From the NCBI GenBank assembly GCA_030682375.1, contig JAUXOL010000004.1, positions 1 through 64,000 on the forward strand: 64,000 nt of DNA, written 5' to 3'. Position numbers and translations under genes: made by a program. The DNA is from Gallionella sp. GTDB lineage: Bacteria; Pseudomonadota; Gammaproteobacteria; Burkholderiales; Gallionellaceae. Under the pieces are notes generated by a model, which saw only the letters and a list, made by a program, of their open reading frames with translations, did not search any database and was not told the DNA's origin. This document shows positions 49,935 to 59,454 of this stretch, one piece after another (the stretch's first letter is position 1; each line of letters begins with the position of its first letter).

Positions 49935-52376
49935 TTCCATGAAGTTGCGGCGTTCCAGGTCGAGCAGCCATTGTTCGTCCACCAGGCTACCGACATCCAC
50001 GTCGCCGCCGCACATGGTTTCGGCGATGCGGCAGCCGATGTTGTAGTCGTGTTCGGAGATGAAGCCGCCTTCGAGCATGTTGACCATCGCGGCCTTGAGG
50101 GTGGCGATGCCGGTGCGGCCGGCGACGGCGATCTGACGCTGGTGCAGCGGGGGGCGGTAGGCGGTGGCGGTTAGCGCCTTCGCCTCTTCCTTGGCGACAT
50201 GCAGCAGCTCGAAGCGGTGCAGCACGATGCGGTCTGACGGCCTGAGATAACCCATCTCGCGCGCCATCTCGGCGCTCTTGGCGACTTCGCCCATGGCGAT
50301 GTTCTGGAAATATCGGCGGAGGAAGGGGAACACCTCGATGCGGTTGTCGTTGGCGAAGCGCTGCGCTTCCTGTGCGGCGCGCTGAGCCATTTCCTTGCAG
50401 CCGCCGCCCGCAGGCAGTACGCCGACGCCGACTTCGACCAGGCCGATATACGTCTCCAGCGTGGCGACGATGCGCGCGCAGTGGATGGAGAACTCGCAGC
50501 CCCCGCCGAGCGCCAGTCCGTCCACGGCGGCGATGGTCGGCACCAGTGCGTATTTTAGGCGCTGCGACACTTGCTGGAACTTGGCGACCACGGCTTCGAC
50601 ATGGGGCACGTTGCCCACTGCGGCATTGAATACGTCGCCTGCCCCGCCGCCGCCCGCGACGGTGTATTTGACGCGGTTCGCGGCCTGTTTGAATTTGTCG
50701 AACATGGATGCGTGTTGGGCCGGTTCCTGCACGCCCTGCATCAGTTGCAGCAGGTTCGCGCCGTAGGAGAAAGGCGGCTCGGTCTGCCACAGGATCAGCG
50801 CGCTGAAGTGGGCCTCGGCCTCGTCCACCCCGCGCAGCATGCCGTCCAGCACCTCGTTGCTGACGGTGTGCATCTTGCTCTTGAAACTCAGGATCGCGAT
50901 GCCGTCTCCCATGTGCCATAGACGCACTTCGTCGGTCTCGAACACGGTCTCGCCGTACTGGCGCTCTTCGCCCAACAGATGGTCGGGGAAGAGTTGGCGG
51001 CGATAGACGGGCAGCGCGGAACGTGGCTGATTGAGACGGGTGACGGGCGAGTAGGAACCCTGCGGCGTATGCACTCCGGTGCGTTCCGGGTCCCGCGCCC
51101 ATTCCGGCAAGAGCACGTTCGCCATTGCCTTGCCGGCGGCGATGTCGGCGGATATCCAGCCGGCCACCCGCCGCCAGCCTGCGGCCTGCCAAATCTCGAA
51201 CGGGCCGCTGTCCCAACCGAAGCCCCATCGCACCGCGAAATCGAGATCGCGCGCGTTATCGGCGATATTCTCCAGATACAGCGCGCAGTAATGGAACACA
51301 TCGCGGAATACCGCCCACAGAAACTGCGCCTGCGGATGCTTGCTGGCATGCAGGCCCGCAAGCTTCTTTGCCCAATCGCGTTCGCGCAGGATGTCCTTCA
51401 CGCCGTCGTCCACTTTCGCGGCGGATAGTTTGTATTCGCGCGTATGCAGATCGAGGACATGAATATCCTTGCCTATCTTCTGGTAGATGCCCTTCCTGGT
51501 CTTCTGCCCCAGCGCACCCTGATCCACCAGATAGCCGAACCAGCCCGGCAGTTCGAAATGCTTGTGCCAGGGATCGTCGGTCAGGTTCTCGCGCATGGTG
51601 TCCACCACGTGCGCGAACACGTCGAGGCCGACGATGTCCAGCGTGCGGAAGGTCGCGCTCTTCGGGCGGCCGAGATAGCGCCCGGTCAGCGCGTCCACCA
51701 TGTCGAAGCCGAGGCTATAGACCGCAGCATGATGCTTGGTCGCGAGCATGGAGAACACGCCGATACGGTTGGCGATGAAGTTGGGCGTATCCTTGGCGCG
51801 CACCACGCCCTTGCCCAGCGTCGAGACGAGGAAGGTCTCCAGCCGGTCGAGCAGGCCCGCCTCGGTCTGGTCGCATGCGATCAGTTCGACCAGATGCATG
51901 TAGCGCGGCGGGTTGAAGAAGTGAATGCCGCAGAAGCGATGGCGCAGGTTCTCCGGGAACGCCTGCGCCAGCTGGTTGATCGACAGCCCAGAGGTATTGC
52001 TGGCAAAGATGGCCCGCTCGTTCAGGTAGGGCGCGACCTTGCGGTACAGGCCCGACTTCCAGTCCATGCGTTCGGCGATGGCCTCGATGACGAGGTCGCA
52101 TTCGCGCAGCCTGTCCAGATGCTGCTCATAGTTCGCGGGCTGGATGAAGGCGATCTTCGCCGGGCTGGCGGCCGGGGCGGGATCGAGCTTCTTCAGGTTG
52201 TCCAGCGCCTTGTTCACGTTGCCGTTCGGGTCGCCCTCCCCCTTGTCGTTTTTCTGGGCAGGCAACTCGAACAGCAGCGTCTCGACGTTGGCGTTGACCA
52301 GATGCGCGGCGATCTGCGCACCCATCACGCCCGCGCCCAGCACGGCGACCTTGCGTATCTGAAAGTCTCTCTGCAT
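49863..52376 (-). CDS. Bifunctional 3-hydroxyacyl-CoA dehydrogenase / enoyl-CoA hydratase (FadB/FadN-like)
   Basis: 837 residues from ATG 52376; GGAGG six bases upstream favours it over ATG 52382, which abuts the site. The NAD-binding domain comes first (VAVLGAGVMGAQIAAHL), with the dehydrogenase His in GIHFFNPPRYMHLVEL. The crotonase domain is C-terminal, with both catalytic Glu in LALGGGCEFS and VEVGVGVLPAGGG. This order is opposite to E. coli FadB and matches FadN-type enzymes. It performs hydration and oxidation steps of beta-oxidation. It is last in a run of fad genes; no thiolase follows. Confidence 0.9.
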   Translation of the reverse strand: MQRDFQIRKVAVLGAGVMGAQIAAHLVNANVETLLFELPAQKNDKGEGDPNGNVNKALDNLKKLDPAPAASPAKIAFIQPANYEQHLDRLRECDLVIEAIAERMDWKSGLYRKVAPYLNERAIFASNTSGLSINQLAQAFPENLRHRFCGIHFFNPPRYMHLVELIACDQTEAGLLDRLETFLVSTLGKGVVRAKDTPNFIANRIGVFSMLATKHHAAVYSLGFDMVDALTGRYLGRPKSATFRTLDIVGLDVFAHVVDTMRENLTDDPWHKHFELPGWFGYLVDQGALGQKTRKGIYQKIGKDIHVLDLHTREYKLSAAKVDDGVKDILRERDWAKKLAGLHASKHPQAQFLWAVFRDVFHYCALYLENIADNARDLDFAVRWGFGWDSGPFEIWQAAGWRRVAGWISADIAAGKAMANVLLPEWARDPERTGVHTPQGSYSPVTRLNQPRSALPVYRRQLFPDHLLGEERQYGETVFETDEVRLWHMGDGIAILSFKSKMHTVSNEVLDGMLRGVDEAEAHFSALILWQTEPPFSYGANLLQLMQGVQEPAQHASMFDKFKQAANRVKYTVAGGGGAGDVFNAAVGNVPHVEAVVAKFQQVSQRLKYALVPTIAAVDGLALGGGCEFSIHCARIVATLETYIGLVEVGVGVLPAGGGCKEMAQRAAQEAQRFANDNRIEVFPFLRRYFQNIAMGEVAKSAEMAREMGYLRPSDRIVLHRFELLHVAKEEAKALTATAYRPPLHQRQIAVAGRTGIATLKAAMVNMLEGGFISEHDYNIGCRIAETMCGGDVDVGSLVDEQWLLDLERRNFMELLATEKTQARIEHMLKNGKPLRN

Positions 52377-52426
52377 CGCCATCCTCCAAACATCGGGGAA
52401 GAGTCGTCTCTCCCCCGTCACACCGG

Positions 52427-53752
52427 CTAGAAGCCGTGGGTGTATTGCATACTCAGAATATTCGTTGCGATGGAACCGTAGGTTCCCGCAAGGTTGCCTT
52501 TGCCGGCTGCGGCCTGATTGTCGGCGATGGATGCATCCCGGATGAACAGATGCGTGTAAGCCACGTCGATCGCACTATCCTTGCCCGGTTTGTACTGGCC
52601 GCCGAACGACAGCCAGATGCGGTTCTGGTCGGGGATGCGCGCGGTACGGAACGCGTCGGACACCGGAGTTTGGTCGTAGGCGAGGCCCATGCGTGCGGTC
52701 CACTTGTCGTTGTAGTGATGGTTCGCGCCCACCGATAGTCTCCAGGTATCGCGCCAGTTCTCCTGCACAGTGATCAGGTTCGCGCCGCTGGCCCTGTCGA
52801 TCTTGAGTTGCTGGAACACACTCCAGCCTGTCCAGGTCGCGTCGGCCATTACATCCCATTTCTCGCTCAACTCATGGAACACGCTGGCGGAGAACGTATC
52901 CGGCATCTTCACGTTCAGGCTCACCGCGCCGTCCGGGATCGCCGCGGCCAGCAAGGCCGGGCGGTTGGTGAACGTAACGGTGCCGGTCAGCGTGTAATCG
53001 ATGGTGGAACGGTAGGCAAGGCCTATCCTGGTCTGCGGCGTTGCATCGAGCAGGATGCCGAAGTTGTAGCCCCATGCGGCATCGTCGCCCTTGATGGTGC
53101 TCACCCCTTCCACTCCCGCGCCGCCTATCGCCGCAAGCGCCCCGGCCCCGCCGACAGAGAACGCCGCAGCGCTGTAGTTCACCGCGCTGGTCAGCAAGCC
53201 GTCGATAGTCTGATAGTTGAGTCCCGCACCCAGCGTCAGCGTGTCGCTCACGCGATACGACAACGCGGGATTGATGTTGATGGTCTGTATCTTGGACTGG
53301 ATCGCCTGGAACCGGCCTATCCATGCCGGATCGTAACTGGTCTGCAAGCCGAACGGCACGTTCACGCCGACGCCGAACTGCATCGCCGGATCAATCTCCA
53401 TTGCGAAATATCCGTTCGGCACATAGCCCCAGTCGCCGGGGTCGCCGCCGTTGTTACCGGCAGGCTGCAGCAATGCGCCCGCAGCCGTCGCTCCCGGCGT
53501 AAAGGCTGCGGAAGGACGGATCGCATGCAAGGCCACCGCGACTTGTTTCCCTTTCAGCCGCGACATCCCCGCCGGGTTGAAATAGATGGTGCTTGCGTCT
53601 TCCGCGCTCGCGGCTCCCCCGGCGAAGGCATTGCCCATGGCACTGCCGCTCTGTTCGATGAGGCTGTATCCCGCGGCAGCCGAGGCGATGCCGGAGATGC
53701 TCGCCAATACGGCGGCCATCGAATATTTCAGCGCCAGTTTTTTGAATGTCAT
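52427..53752 (-). CDS. fadL: FadL family outer-membrane long-chain fatty acid transporter
   Basis: 441 residues with GGAGGAGA ribosome site and a Sec signal peptide ending ASA near residue 25. The mature N-terminus has the plug signature YSLIEQSGSAMGNAFAGGAA followed by STIYFNPAGMSRL, and the protein ends in Phe (MQYTHGF), as beta-barrel proteins do. FadL lets hydrophobic compounds diffuse across the outer membrane. Its place between the thioesterase and the fadB-like gene points to fatty acid import for degradation. Confidence 0.93.
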   Translation of the reverse strand: MTFKKLALKYSMAAVLASISGIASAAAGYSLIEQSGSAMGNAFAGGAASAEDASTIYFNPAGMSRLKGKQVAVALHAIRPSAAFTPGATAAGALLQPAGNNGGDPGDWGYVPNGYFAMEIDPAMQFGVGVNVPFGLQTSYDPAWIGRFQAIQSKIQTININPALSYRVSDTLTLGAGLNYQTIDGLLTSAVNYSAAAFSVGGAGALAAIGGAGVEGVSTIKGDDAAWGYNFGILLDATPQTRIGLAYRSTIDYTLTGTVTFTNRPALLAAAIPDGAVSLNVKMPDTFSASVFHELSEKWDVMADATWTGWSVFQQLKIDRASGANLITVQENWRDTWRLSVGANHHYNDKWTARMGLAYDQTPVSDAFRTARIPDQNRIWLSFGGQYKPGKDSAIDVAYTHLFIRDASIADNQAAAGKGNLAGTYGSIATNILSMQYTHGF

Positions 53753-53794
53753 GTTTTCTCCTCCTCTTGATTTTTATAGCAATTCTTTGCGACG

Positions 53795-54211
53795 CTATAC
53801 CTGTTCCTCCGGCGGCACGACGCGCGGTTTGCGGTTCTCGTCCACCGCGACATAGGTCAGCATCGCTTCGGTGACTTTCACGCAGGTCGGCCTTTCCGGG
53901 TCGCGCTGCGAATACACCTCGACGTCCACGGTGATCGAGGTGCGTCCGACCTTGACGACCTTCGCGTAGAAACTCACCAGGTCGCCGACCAGCACCGGCT
54001 GCTTGAACACGAAAGAATTCACCGCGACGGTCGCGACCCGGCTCCGGGCGCGATACAAGGCGGGAATGCTGCCGGCGATGTCCACCTGCCCCATCAACCA
54101 GCCGCCGAAGATGTCGCCGGCATAGTTCGCATCGGACGGCATCGCGACCATGCGCAGCGTAGGCTCGCGTTGCGGCAGCGTGACGATCGCCGGGCTCTCT
54201 TCCTGATCCAT
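53795..54211 (-). CDS. YciA-type acyl-CoA thioesterase (hotdog fold)
   Basis: 138 residues. Family motif DANYAGDIFGGWLMGQVDIAG carries the catalytic Asp, followed by the VNSFVFKQPVLVGDLVSFYA strand pair. YciA-like enzymes hydrolyse acyl-CoA esters, releasing CoA when acyl-CoA accumulates. It starts 2 bp after the fadD-like stop, so it is in the same operon. Confidence 0.9.
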   Translation of the reverse strand: MDQEESPAIVTLPQREPTLRMVAMPSDANYAGDIFGGWLMGQVDIAGSIPALYRARSRVATVAVNSFVFKQPVLVGDLVSFYAKVVKVGRTSITVDVEVYSQRDPERPTCVKVTEAMLTYVAVDENRKPRVVPPEEQV

Positions 54212-54213
54212 GA

Positions 54214-56013
54214 CTAATGCCCCTCGTAAAGTTCGCGGATCTGCGCCGCATAACGCTGCGCCAGTTCGTTGCGCTTGATCTTCAGCGTCGGCGTCAGCAG
54301 CCCGTTCTCTATGCTCCAGGGTTCGCGCATCAGCAGCACGCGGTTGACCTTGGCATAGCCGGGAAATCCGCGCAGGTTGCGGGCGATGCGTCTCAGCACC
54401 CTGGCCTCGACGCGGCTGTCGCTCAGCGCCTCAGGCATGTCGGCGCGGATGCCGACCTCCCGGGCGAAATGCTGCCAACCTTCCGGATTCACCACGCCGA
54501 GCACGACCAGATACGGATGCGCCTCGCCGAACACCATCACCTGGTCGAACAGCGGATCGTGCAGCATCGCGATCTCCATGTCGGTCGGCGGGATCTTCTC
54601 GCCGTTCGACATCACGATGATGTCCTTGGTGCGCCCGGTGATGTAGATGTGGCCGGTATCGGAGATATGCGCGACATCGCCGGTATTCAGCCAGCCGTCG
54701 GCGGCTATCATCTCGCGCGTCGCCTCCGGGTTGTTCCAGTAACCCATCATCACGTTCGGCCCTTTCAGCAGCAGCTCGCCCTGCTCGCCCAGGCGCACCT
54801 GGATGCCGGGGATAGGCTGGCCTACGCTGTCCGGGAAGTTGTTCGCCGGACGGTTGCCGGCGATCACCGGGCTGGTCTCGGTCAGGCCGTAGCCTTGCAC
54901 CACCGGCAGGCCGAGGCCGACGAACATCCGGGAAATCTCCGGCGCCAGCGCGGCCCCCCCGCTGATCGCCGCGCGCAGCCGTCCGCCCATGCGGTCGAGT
55001 ATCTTCTGCGCGACCAGCTTTTGCAGCAGCGGCCACAACAGGAACGACGCCTTCCACGGCCCGCGTCCCTGACCGTACTCGAAGCGCGCCCAGCCGATCT
55101 CCACGGCCAGATGGAACAGGCGGCGCTTCAGCACCGAGCCTTCGTCCAGCTTGGCGCGTATCGCCGCATAGATGCGCTCGTAGATGCGCGGCACCGAGAC
55201 CAGCAACGTCGGACGGATGAACTTCAGGTCTTCCGACAGCTGCGGGATGGAACGTGCGAATGCGACGGTCGCACCGGTCATCATCGGAAGGTAGTAGCCC
55301 AGCGTGCGCTCGAAGGTATGCGACAACGGCAGGAAGGAAAGCAGCAGGTCGTCCCCGCGCACCGCGATGATGTCCAGGCTGGCGTGGGCGTTGGAAAGGA
55401 TGTTGTGATGACTGAGCATCACACCCTTGGGGCGGCCTGTGGTGCCGGAGGTATAGACGATGGTAGCCAGATCGGCCGGCACCGTGGACAGCGCGGACTG
55501 CAACCGTGCGGCCGCGGGCAGAAACTCGGCCATGCTCTTCAGGCTGTGGTCGTTGCTGTTCGGTATCTCGTCGATACTGACGAAACACAGCACGCTGCGC
55601 ATCTGGTCGCGCACGGTGCGCAGCGCCTGCCACTGCTCGGCGTTCTCAAACAGCAGCACCTTCACCTCGGCATTGTTGACGATATAGGCGATGTTGTCGG
55701 GCCGGTCCACGGTGTACAGCGGCACGACGACCAGCCCCAGCGACATCGCGGCCTGGTCGAACATCATCCAGTAGGGGCAGTTGCGCAGCATGATCGCGAC
55801 GCGGTCTCCGTACTGCAGGCCGAGACCGCCCAGCGCCGCCTGCCAGCGCGCCACTTCGTCGCGCATCTCCCGCCAAGTGTAGTCACGCCACTCGTTACCG
55901 ATGAAATGGCGGTAAGCGATCTTGTCCGGCGTGCGACGTACGCGCTCCAGAAACAGCCCATGCAAGGTCAACGCCTGTTGAGGCGTGATCACGTCTTCCA
56001 GTTGTGCCTGCAT
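54214..56013 (-). CDS. fadD: Long-chain acyl-CoA synthetase (AMP-forming)
   Basis: 599 residues from ATG 56013, with AAGGAGG four bases upstream; a GTG one codon earlier is possible. ANL superfamily motifs: the phosphate loop TIVYTSGTTGRPKGVMLSHH, GYGLTETSPV, and the hinge region LNTGDVAHISDTGHIYITGR. It activates fatty acids to acyl-CoA. The longer middle region and ending resemble the FACL/FAA-like long-chain synthetases (AMP-dependent synthetase form of about 600 residues). It is preceded by the SDR and acyl-CoA dehydrogenase genes. Confidence 0.9.
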   Translation of the reverse strand: MQAQLEDVITPQQALTLHGLFLERVRRTPDKIAYRHFIGNEWRDYTWREMRDEVARWQAALGGLGLQYGDRVAIMLRNCPYWMMFDQAAMSLGLVVVPLYTVDRPDNIAYIVNNAEVKVLLFENAEQWQALRTVRDQMRSVLCFVSIDEIPNSNDHSLKSMAEFLPAAARLQSALSTVPADLATIVYTSGTTGRPKGVMLSHHNILSNAHASLDIIAVRGDDLLLSFLPLSHTFERTLGYYLPMMTGATVAFARSIPQLSEDLKFIRPTLLVSVPRIYERIYAAIRAKLDEGSVLKRRLFHLAVEIGWARFEYGQGRGPWKASFLLWPLLQKLVAQKILDRMGGRLRAAISGGAALAPEISRMFVGLGLPVVQGYGLTETSPVIAGNRPANNFPDSVGQPIPGIQVRLGEQGELLLKGPNVMMGYWNNPEATREMIAADGWLNTGDVAHISDTGHIYITGRTKDIIVMSNGEKIPPTDMEIAMLHDPLFDQVMVFGEAHPYLVVLGVVNPEGWQHFAREVGIRADMPEALSDSRVEARVLRRIARNLRGFPGYAKVNRVLLMREPWSIENGLLTPTLKIKRNELAQRYAAQIRELYEGH

Positions 56014-56043
56014 CACCCCTCCTTGATTTTTGTAGTTTTGTTA

Positions 56044-56880
56044 TCAGTCCAGAAACAGATCGTGCTGCAACTCGACGCCGGGCATCACCGCATATTGTTC
56101 GAAATCGGCTATGCCCGCTTCCTTCAGCACTTCTTCGTCGATAAAGAAGTTGCCGCTGCACTCGCGGCTGTCTCGCATCAGTATCCGCCAGGCCGCATCG
56201 GCGACGATGGCCGGCTTGCGCGAGGCGTTCAGCATCGCCTCCGGGAAGTTGAACTCTATCGCCGCGGTCGCGATCGTCGTGCGCGGCCACAGGCAGTTCA
56301 CCGCTATCGCTTTGACACCATCGCCGTCGGCGGCGAACTCCCTCGCCATGCCCAGCGCGCACAGGCTCATGCCGTATTTCGAGATGGTATAGGCCAGATG
56401 CGGTGCGAACCACTTCGCATCCATGTTCAGCGGCGGCGACAGGTTCAGGATATGCGGATTGGCCGCCCGCTTCAGATGCGGGATGCAGGCCTGCGACATC
56501 AGAAAGGTCGCGCGCATGTTCACGTCCCACATCCGGTCCAGCCGCTTCGGCGTCGTGTCCAGCGTGCCGGTCAGACTGATCGCGCTGGCGTTGTTGACCA
56601 GCACGTCTATGCCGCCGAAGCGTTCGACAGTCTGCGCTACCGCAGACTGGATCGCCTGTTCGTCGCGCACATCGAGTTGTATCGCCAGCGCCTGTCCGCC
56701 CGCCGCCTCGACCTCGGCGGCGACGCTGTGTATCGTGCCCGGCAGTTTGGGATGCGGCTCCGCCGTCTTGCCGGTAATCACCACCTTCGCGCCGTCGCGC
56801 GCGCAGCGTAGCGCAATCTCGCGTCCGATGCCGCGCGAGGAGCCGGTGACGAACACCACCTTGTCGCGCAGTCCGGTCAT
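56044..56880 (-). CDS. Short-chain dehydrogenase of the HSDL2 type
   Basis: 278 residues from ATG 56880, sharing a base with the fadE stop (TGATG). Cofactor site VTGSSRGIGREIAL, NNASAISLTGT, and catalytic YTISK with the preceding NLSPPLNM. The segment from NLSPPLNM to LAYTISKYGMS closely follows hydroxysteroid dehydrogenase-like protein 2, a peroxisomal/mitochondrial protein linked to fatty acid metabolism, without its C-terminal sterol-carrier domain. It probably acts on an acyl-CoA-derived or branched intermediate; the substrate is unknown. Confidence 0.88.
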   Translation of the reverse strand: MTGLRDKVVFVTGSSRGIGREIALRCARDGAKVVITGKTAEPHPKLPGTIHSVAAEVEAAGGQALAIQLDVRDEQAIQSAVAQTVERFGGIDVLVNNASAISLTGTLDTTPKRLDRMWDVNMRATFLMSQACIPHLKRAANPHILNLSPPLNMDAKWFAPHLAYTISKYGMSLCALGMAREFAADGDGVKAIAVNCLWPRTTIATAAIEFNFPEAMLNASRKPAIVADAAWRILMRDSRECSGNFFIDEEVLKEAGIADFEQYAVMPGVELQHDLFLD

Positions 56881-59312
56881 CAGCCCTTGGCCCGCAGCTC
56901 TTCCGGGGCGAAGTCGTCCACCATGATGACCTTGCGACGCAGCGCATAGTCGCGCTCCAGCAGCAGCGCCTGCTCCGCGTCGATCAGGCCGATGTCGCGC
57001 GCCTCGGCGATGCGCTGCAACTCTTCCAGAGCCTTCAGCTTGCCCGCCTTGCGCGCCTTGTCCAGTTCGGCCTGCAGCGGTTCGCATTCCAGCGTGCTCG
57101 CGAGCGCGGCTTCCAATGCGCCGATCGCATCCTGCTCGTCGGTCGGCAAATACATGCCTGCCGTCAGGCGGTCGCGCGCAGCCCCCGGCTGCATCAGCAG
57201 CGTGGAAATCTCGTGGCCCAGCTCATCGGACGGCGGCGACAATCGCAGCCCGACCGGGAACACCAGCGTGCCCAGCATCCAGCGCATGAGCGGGTTCGGG
57301 AAATTCTGCACCACGCCGTCCAGCGCCTGCTGGATGCGGTACAGCGCGTCCTGCATGGACCAGTGCAGCAAAGGCAAGTCTTCGGCGGGACGGCCGTCAT
57401 CCTCGAAGCGCTTCAGCGTCGCCGAGCACAGATACATCAGGCTCAGCACATCGCCCAGCCTGCCGGACAGTTTCTCGCGCCGCTTCAGCGAGCCGCCGAG
57501 CACCGCCATCGCCATATCCGCCGCCAGCGCGAAGTTGGCCGAGAAGCGGGTCAGCTGCTGGTAATAGCGGCGGGTCTCCGCACCCGGCGGCGCGTGGATG
57601 CCCAGCCCGCCGGTGATGCCGAACACAAGGCTGCGCGCGGCGTTGCTCATCGCGAAACTGATGTGTCCGAACAGCGCCTCGTCGAACTGGTGCAGCGCAA
57701 GCTCGCGATCCTGCTCGTGCGCTGCGGCGACTTCCCTCAGCACATAAGGATGGGCGCGGATCGCACCCTGGCCGAAGATGATCATGCTGCGCGTCAGGAT
57801 GTTCGCCCCCTCGACGGTGATGCCTATCGGCGCCTGCTGGTAGTCGCGGCCGAGATAATTGTCGGGGCCGAGGCAGATGCCCTTGCCGCCATGCACGTCC
57901 ATCGCGTCGTTGATGACGATGCGGCCGCGCTCGGTAGCGTGGTATTTCATCACCGCAGAAATCACCGACGGCTTCTCGCCCATGTCCACCGAGAGGGCGG
58001 TGAAGCGCCCCGCCGCATCGACCATGTAAGTGTGCGCACCGATGCGCGCCAGCGGTTCCTCTATGCCCTCGAAGCGTCCTATCGGCAGCTTGAATTGCTT
58101 GCGCACACGGGCGTAGGCGCCGCTGGTGCGCGCGGCCATTTTCATGCCGCCTATGCTGCTGGCGGGCAGAGAGATCGAGCGTCCCGCCGCCAGACATTCC
58201 ATCAGCATGCGCCAGCCCTGTCCGACGCGCGAAGTGCCGCCGATCACATAGTCGATGGGGATGAACACATCTTTGCCCTGCGTCGGGCCGTTCAGGAACG
58301 CGGAATTCAGCGGGAAGTGGCGGCGACCGAGCTGCACGCCCGGCGTGTCTGCGGGGATCAGCGCCAGCGTGATGCCGCAATCGGTCTCGCCACCCAGCAG
58401 GCGCTCGGGATCGTACAGCTTGAACGCCAGCCCGAGCAGAGTCGCCACCGGGGCCAACGTGATGTAGCGTTTCTCCCAGTTCAGGCGTATACCCAGCACG
58501 TCCTTCTGCCCGCCGAACTCGCCGTGGCACACCACGCCGTAGTCCGGGATCGCCCCGGCATCGGAACCGGCGAACGGGCCGGTCAGCGCGAAACACGGTA
58601 CTTCCTGGGCCGTCGCCAGACGGCGCAGATATTTGTCCTTCTGCTCGTCGGTGCCGTAATGCAGCAACAACTCGGCCGGCCCCAGCGAATTCGGCACCAT
58701 CACGGTGACTGCTGCCGTGCCGCTGCGCGAGGCTACCTTGGACACCACCGCCGAATGCGCCTGCGCGGAGAACTCCAACCCGCCGTAGCGCTTCGGCACG
58801 ATCATGCCGAAGAAGCCCTTTTCCTTGATGAATTGCCAGACTTCGGGCGGCAGGTCGGCGCGATTGTGGGTGATGTCCCAGTCGTCCAGCATAGAGCACA
58901 ACTGCTCGACTTCGTTGTCGAGGAAGGCCTGCTCCTCCGGCTTGAGGCTGCACTTGGGGAACGCCAGCAGCTTGTCCCAATCCGGGTCGCCGCTGAACAG
59001 ATCGCCGTCCCACCATACCGTGCCGGCGTCTATCGCCTCCTGCTCGGTCGGAGAGATCGGCGGCAGCACCTTGCGGAATATCTTGAGTATGTTGCCGCTG
59101 ACCAGGCTGCGGCGCAGCGTAGAAATGCCGAACGTAACGATGAACAGAAACAGCAGCACATAGACGATTTGCAATGCTGTATCGGAGATGCGCGCCTGGA
59201 TCGCGATCACCGGCACGACCACCATCATCGCCAACACCCAGCTCACAATGGAAGCGCGAAAGAACGCCAGAATGGTGAAGACCGCCAACGCCAGCAGGAT
59301 GGTCAGAAACAT
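56880..59312 (-). CDS. fadE: Membrane-associated acyl-CoA dehydrogenase FadE
   Basis: 810 residues. Two or three N-terminal hydrophobic helices (1-65) precede the acyl-CoA dehydrogenase domains: FALTGPFAGSDAG, LPASSIGGMKMAARTSGAYA, and DVHGGKGICLGPDN, followed by the extra C-terminal domain of FadE proteins (about 600-810). It catalyses the first oxidation of beta-oxidation, passing electrons on through ETF, whose genes are not here. It is first in the minus-strand fad run (fadE - SDR - fadD - thioesterase - fadL - fadB-like). Confidence 0.94.
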   Translation of the reverse strand: MFLTILLALAVFTILAFFRASIVSWVLAMMVVVPVIAIQARISDTALQIVYVLLFLFIVTFGISTLRRSLVSGNILKIFRKVLPPISPTEQEAIDAGTVWWDGDLFSGDPDWDKLLAFPKCSLKPEEQAFLDNEVEQLCSMLDDWDITHNRADLPPEVWQFIKEKGFFGMIVPKRYGGLEFSAQAHSAVVSKVASRSGTAAVTVMVPNSLGPAELLLHYGTDEQKDKYLRRLATAQEVPCFALTGPFAGSDAGAIPDYGVVCHGEFGGQKDVLGIRLNWEKRYITLAPVATLLGLAFKLYDPERLLGGETDCGITLALIPADTPGVQLGRRHFPLNSAFLNGPTQGKDVFIPIDYVIGGTSRVGQGWRMLMECLAAGRSISLPASSIGGMKMAARTSGAYARVRKQFKLPIGRFEGIEEPLARIGAHTYMVDAAGRFTALSVDMGEKPSVISAVMKYHATERGRIVINDAMDVHGGKGICLGPDNYLGRDYQQAPIGITVEGANILTRSMIIFGQGAIRAHPYVLREVAAAHEQDRELALHQFDEALFGHISFAMSNAARSLVFGITGGLGIHAPPGAETRRYYQQLTRFSANFALAADMAMAVLGGSLKRREKLSGRLGDVLSLMYLCSATLKRFEDDGRPAEDLPLLHWSMQDALYRIQQALDGVVQNFPNPLMRWMLGTLVFPVGLRLSPPSDELGHEISTLLMQPGAARDRLTAGMYLPTDEQDAIGALEAALASTLECEPLQAELDKARKAGKLKALEELQRIAEARDIGLIDAEQALLLERDYALRRKVIMVDDFAPEELRAKG

Positions 59313-59454
59313 GCTCGAAATTCTCCCCGGATTATTCTTTTAGTTCGTCGCCGCACTTTAACGCGAGACGGCATGCGGCACAACCCGGAAGGCCATGGAG
59401 ATAACGTATTGTCGCAACCTATGTCGGCACGTGCGCTCGGGATGGCGTTCTGAC

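Noticed and set aside
57213-59453. Plus-strand open frame of more than 700 codons opposite fadE
   Set aside because: It is the reverse complement of a convincing acyl-CoA dehydrogenase, and its composition is rich in Arg, His and Gln as in shadow frames. Similar frames opposite uup, fadD and radA were dropped for the same reason.
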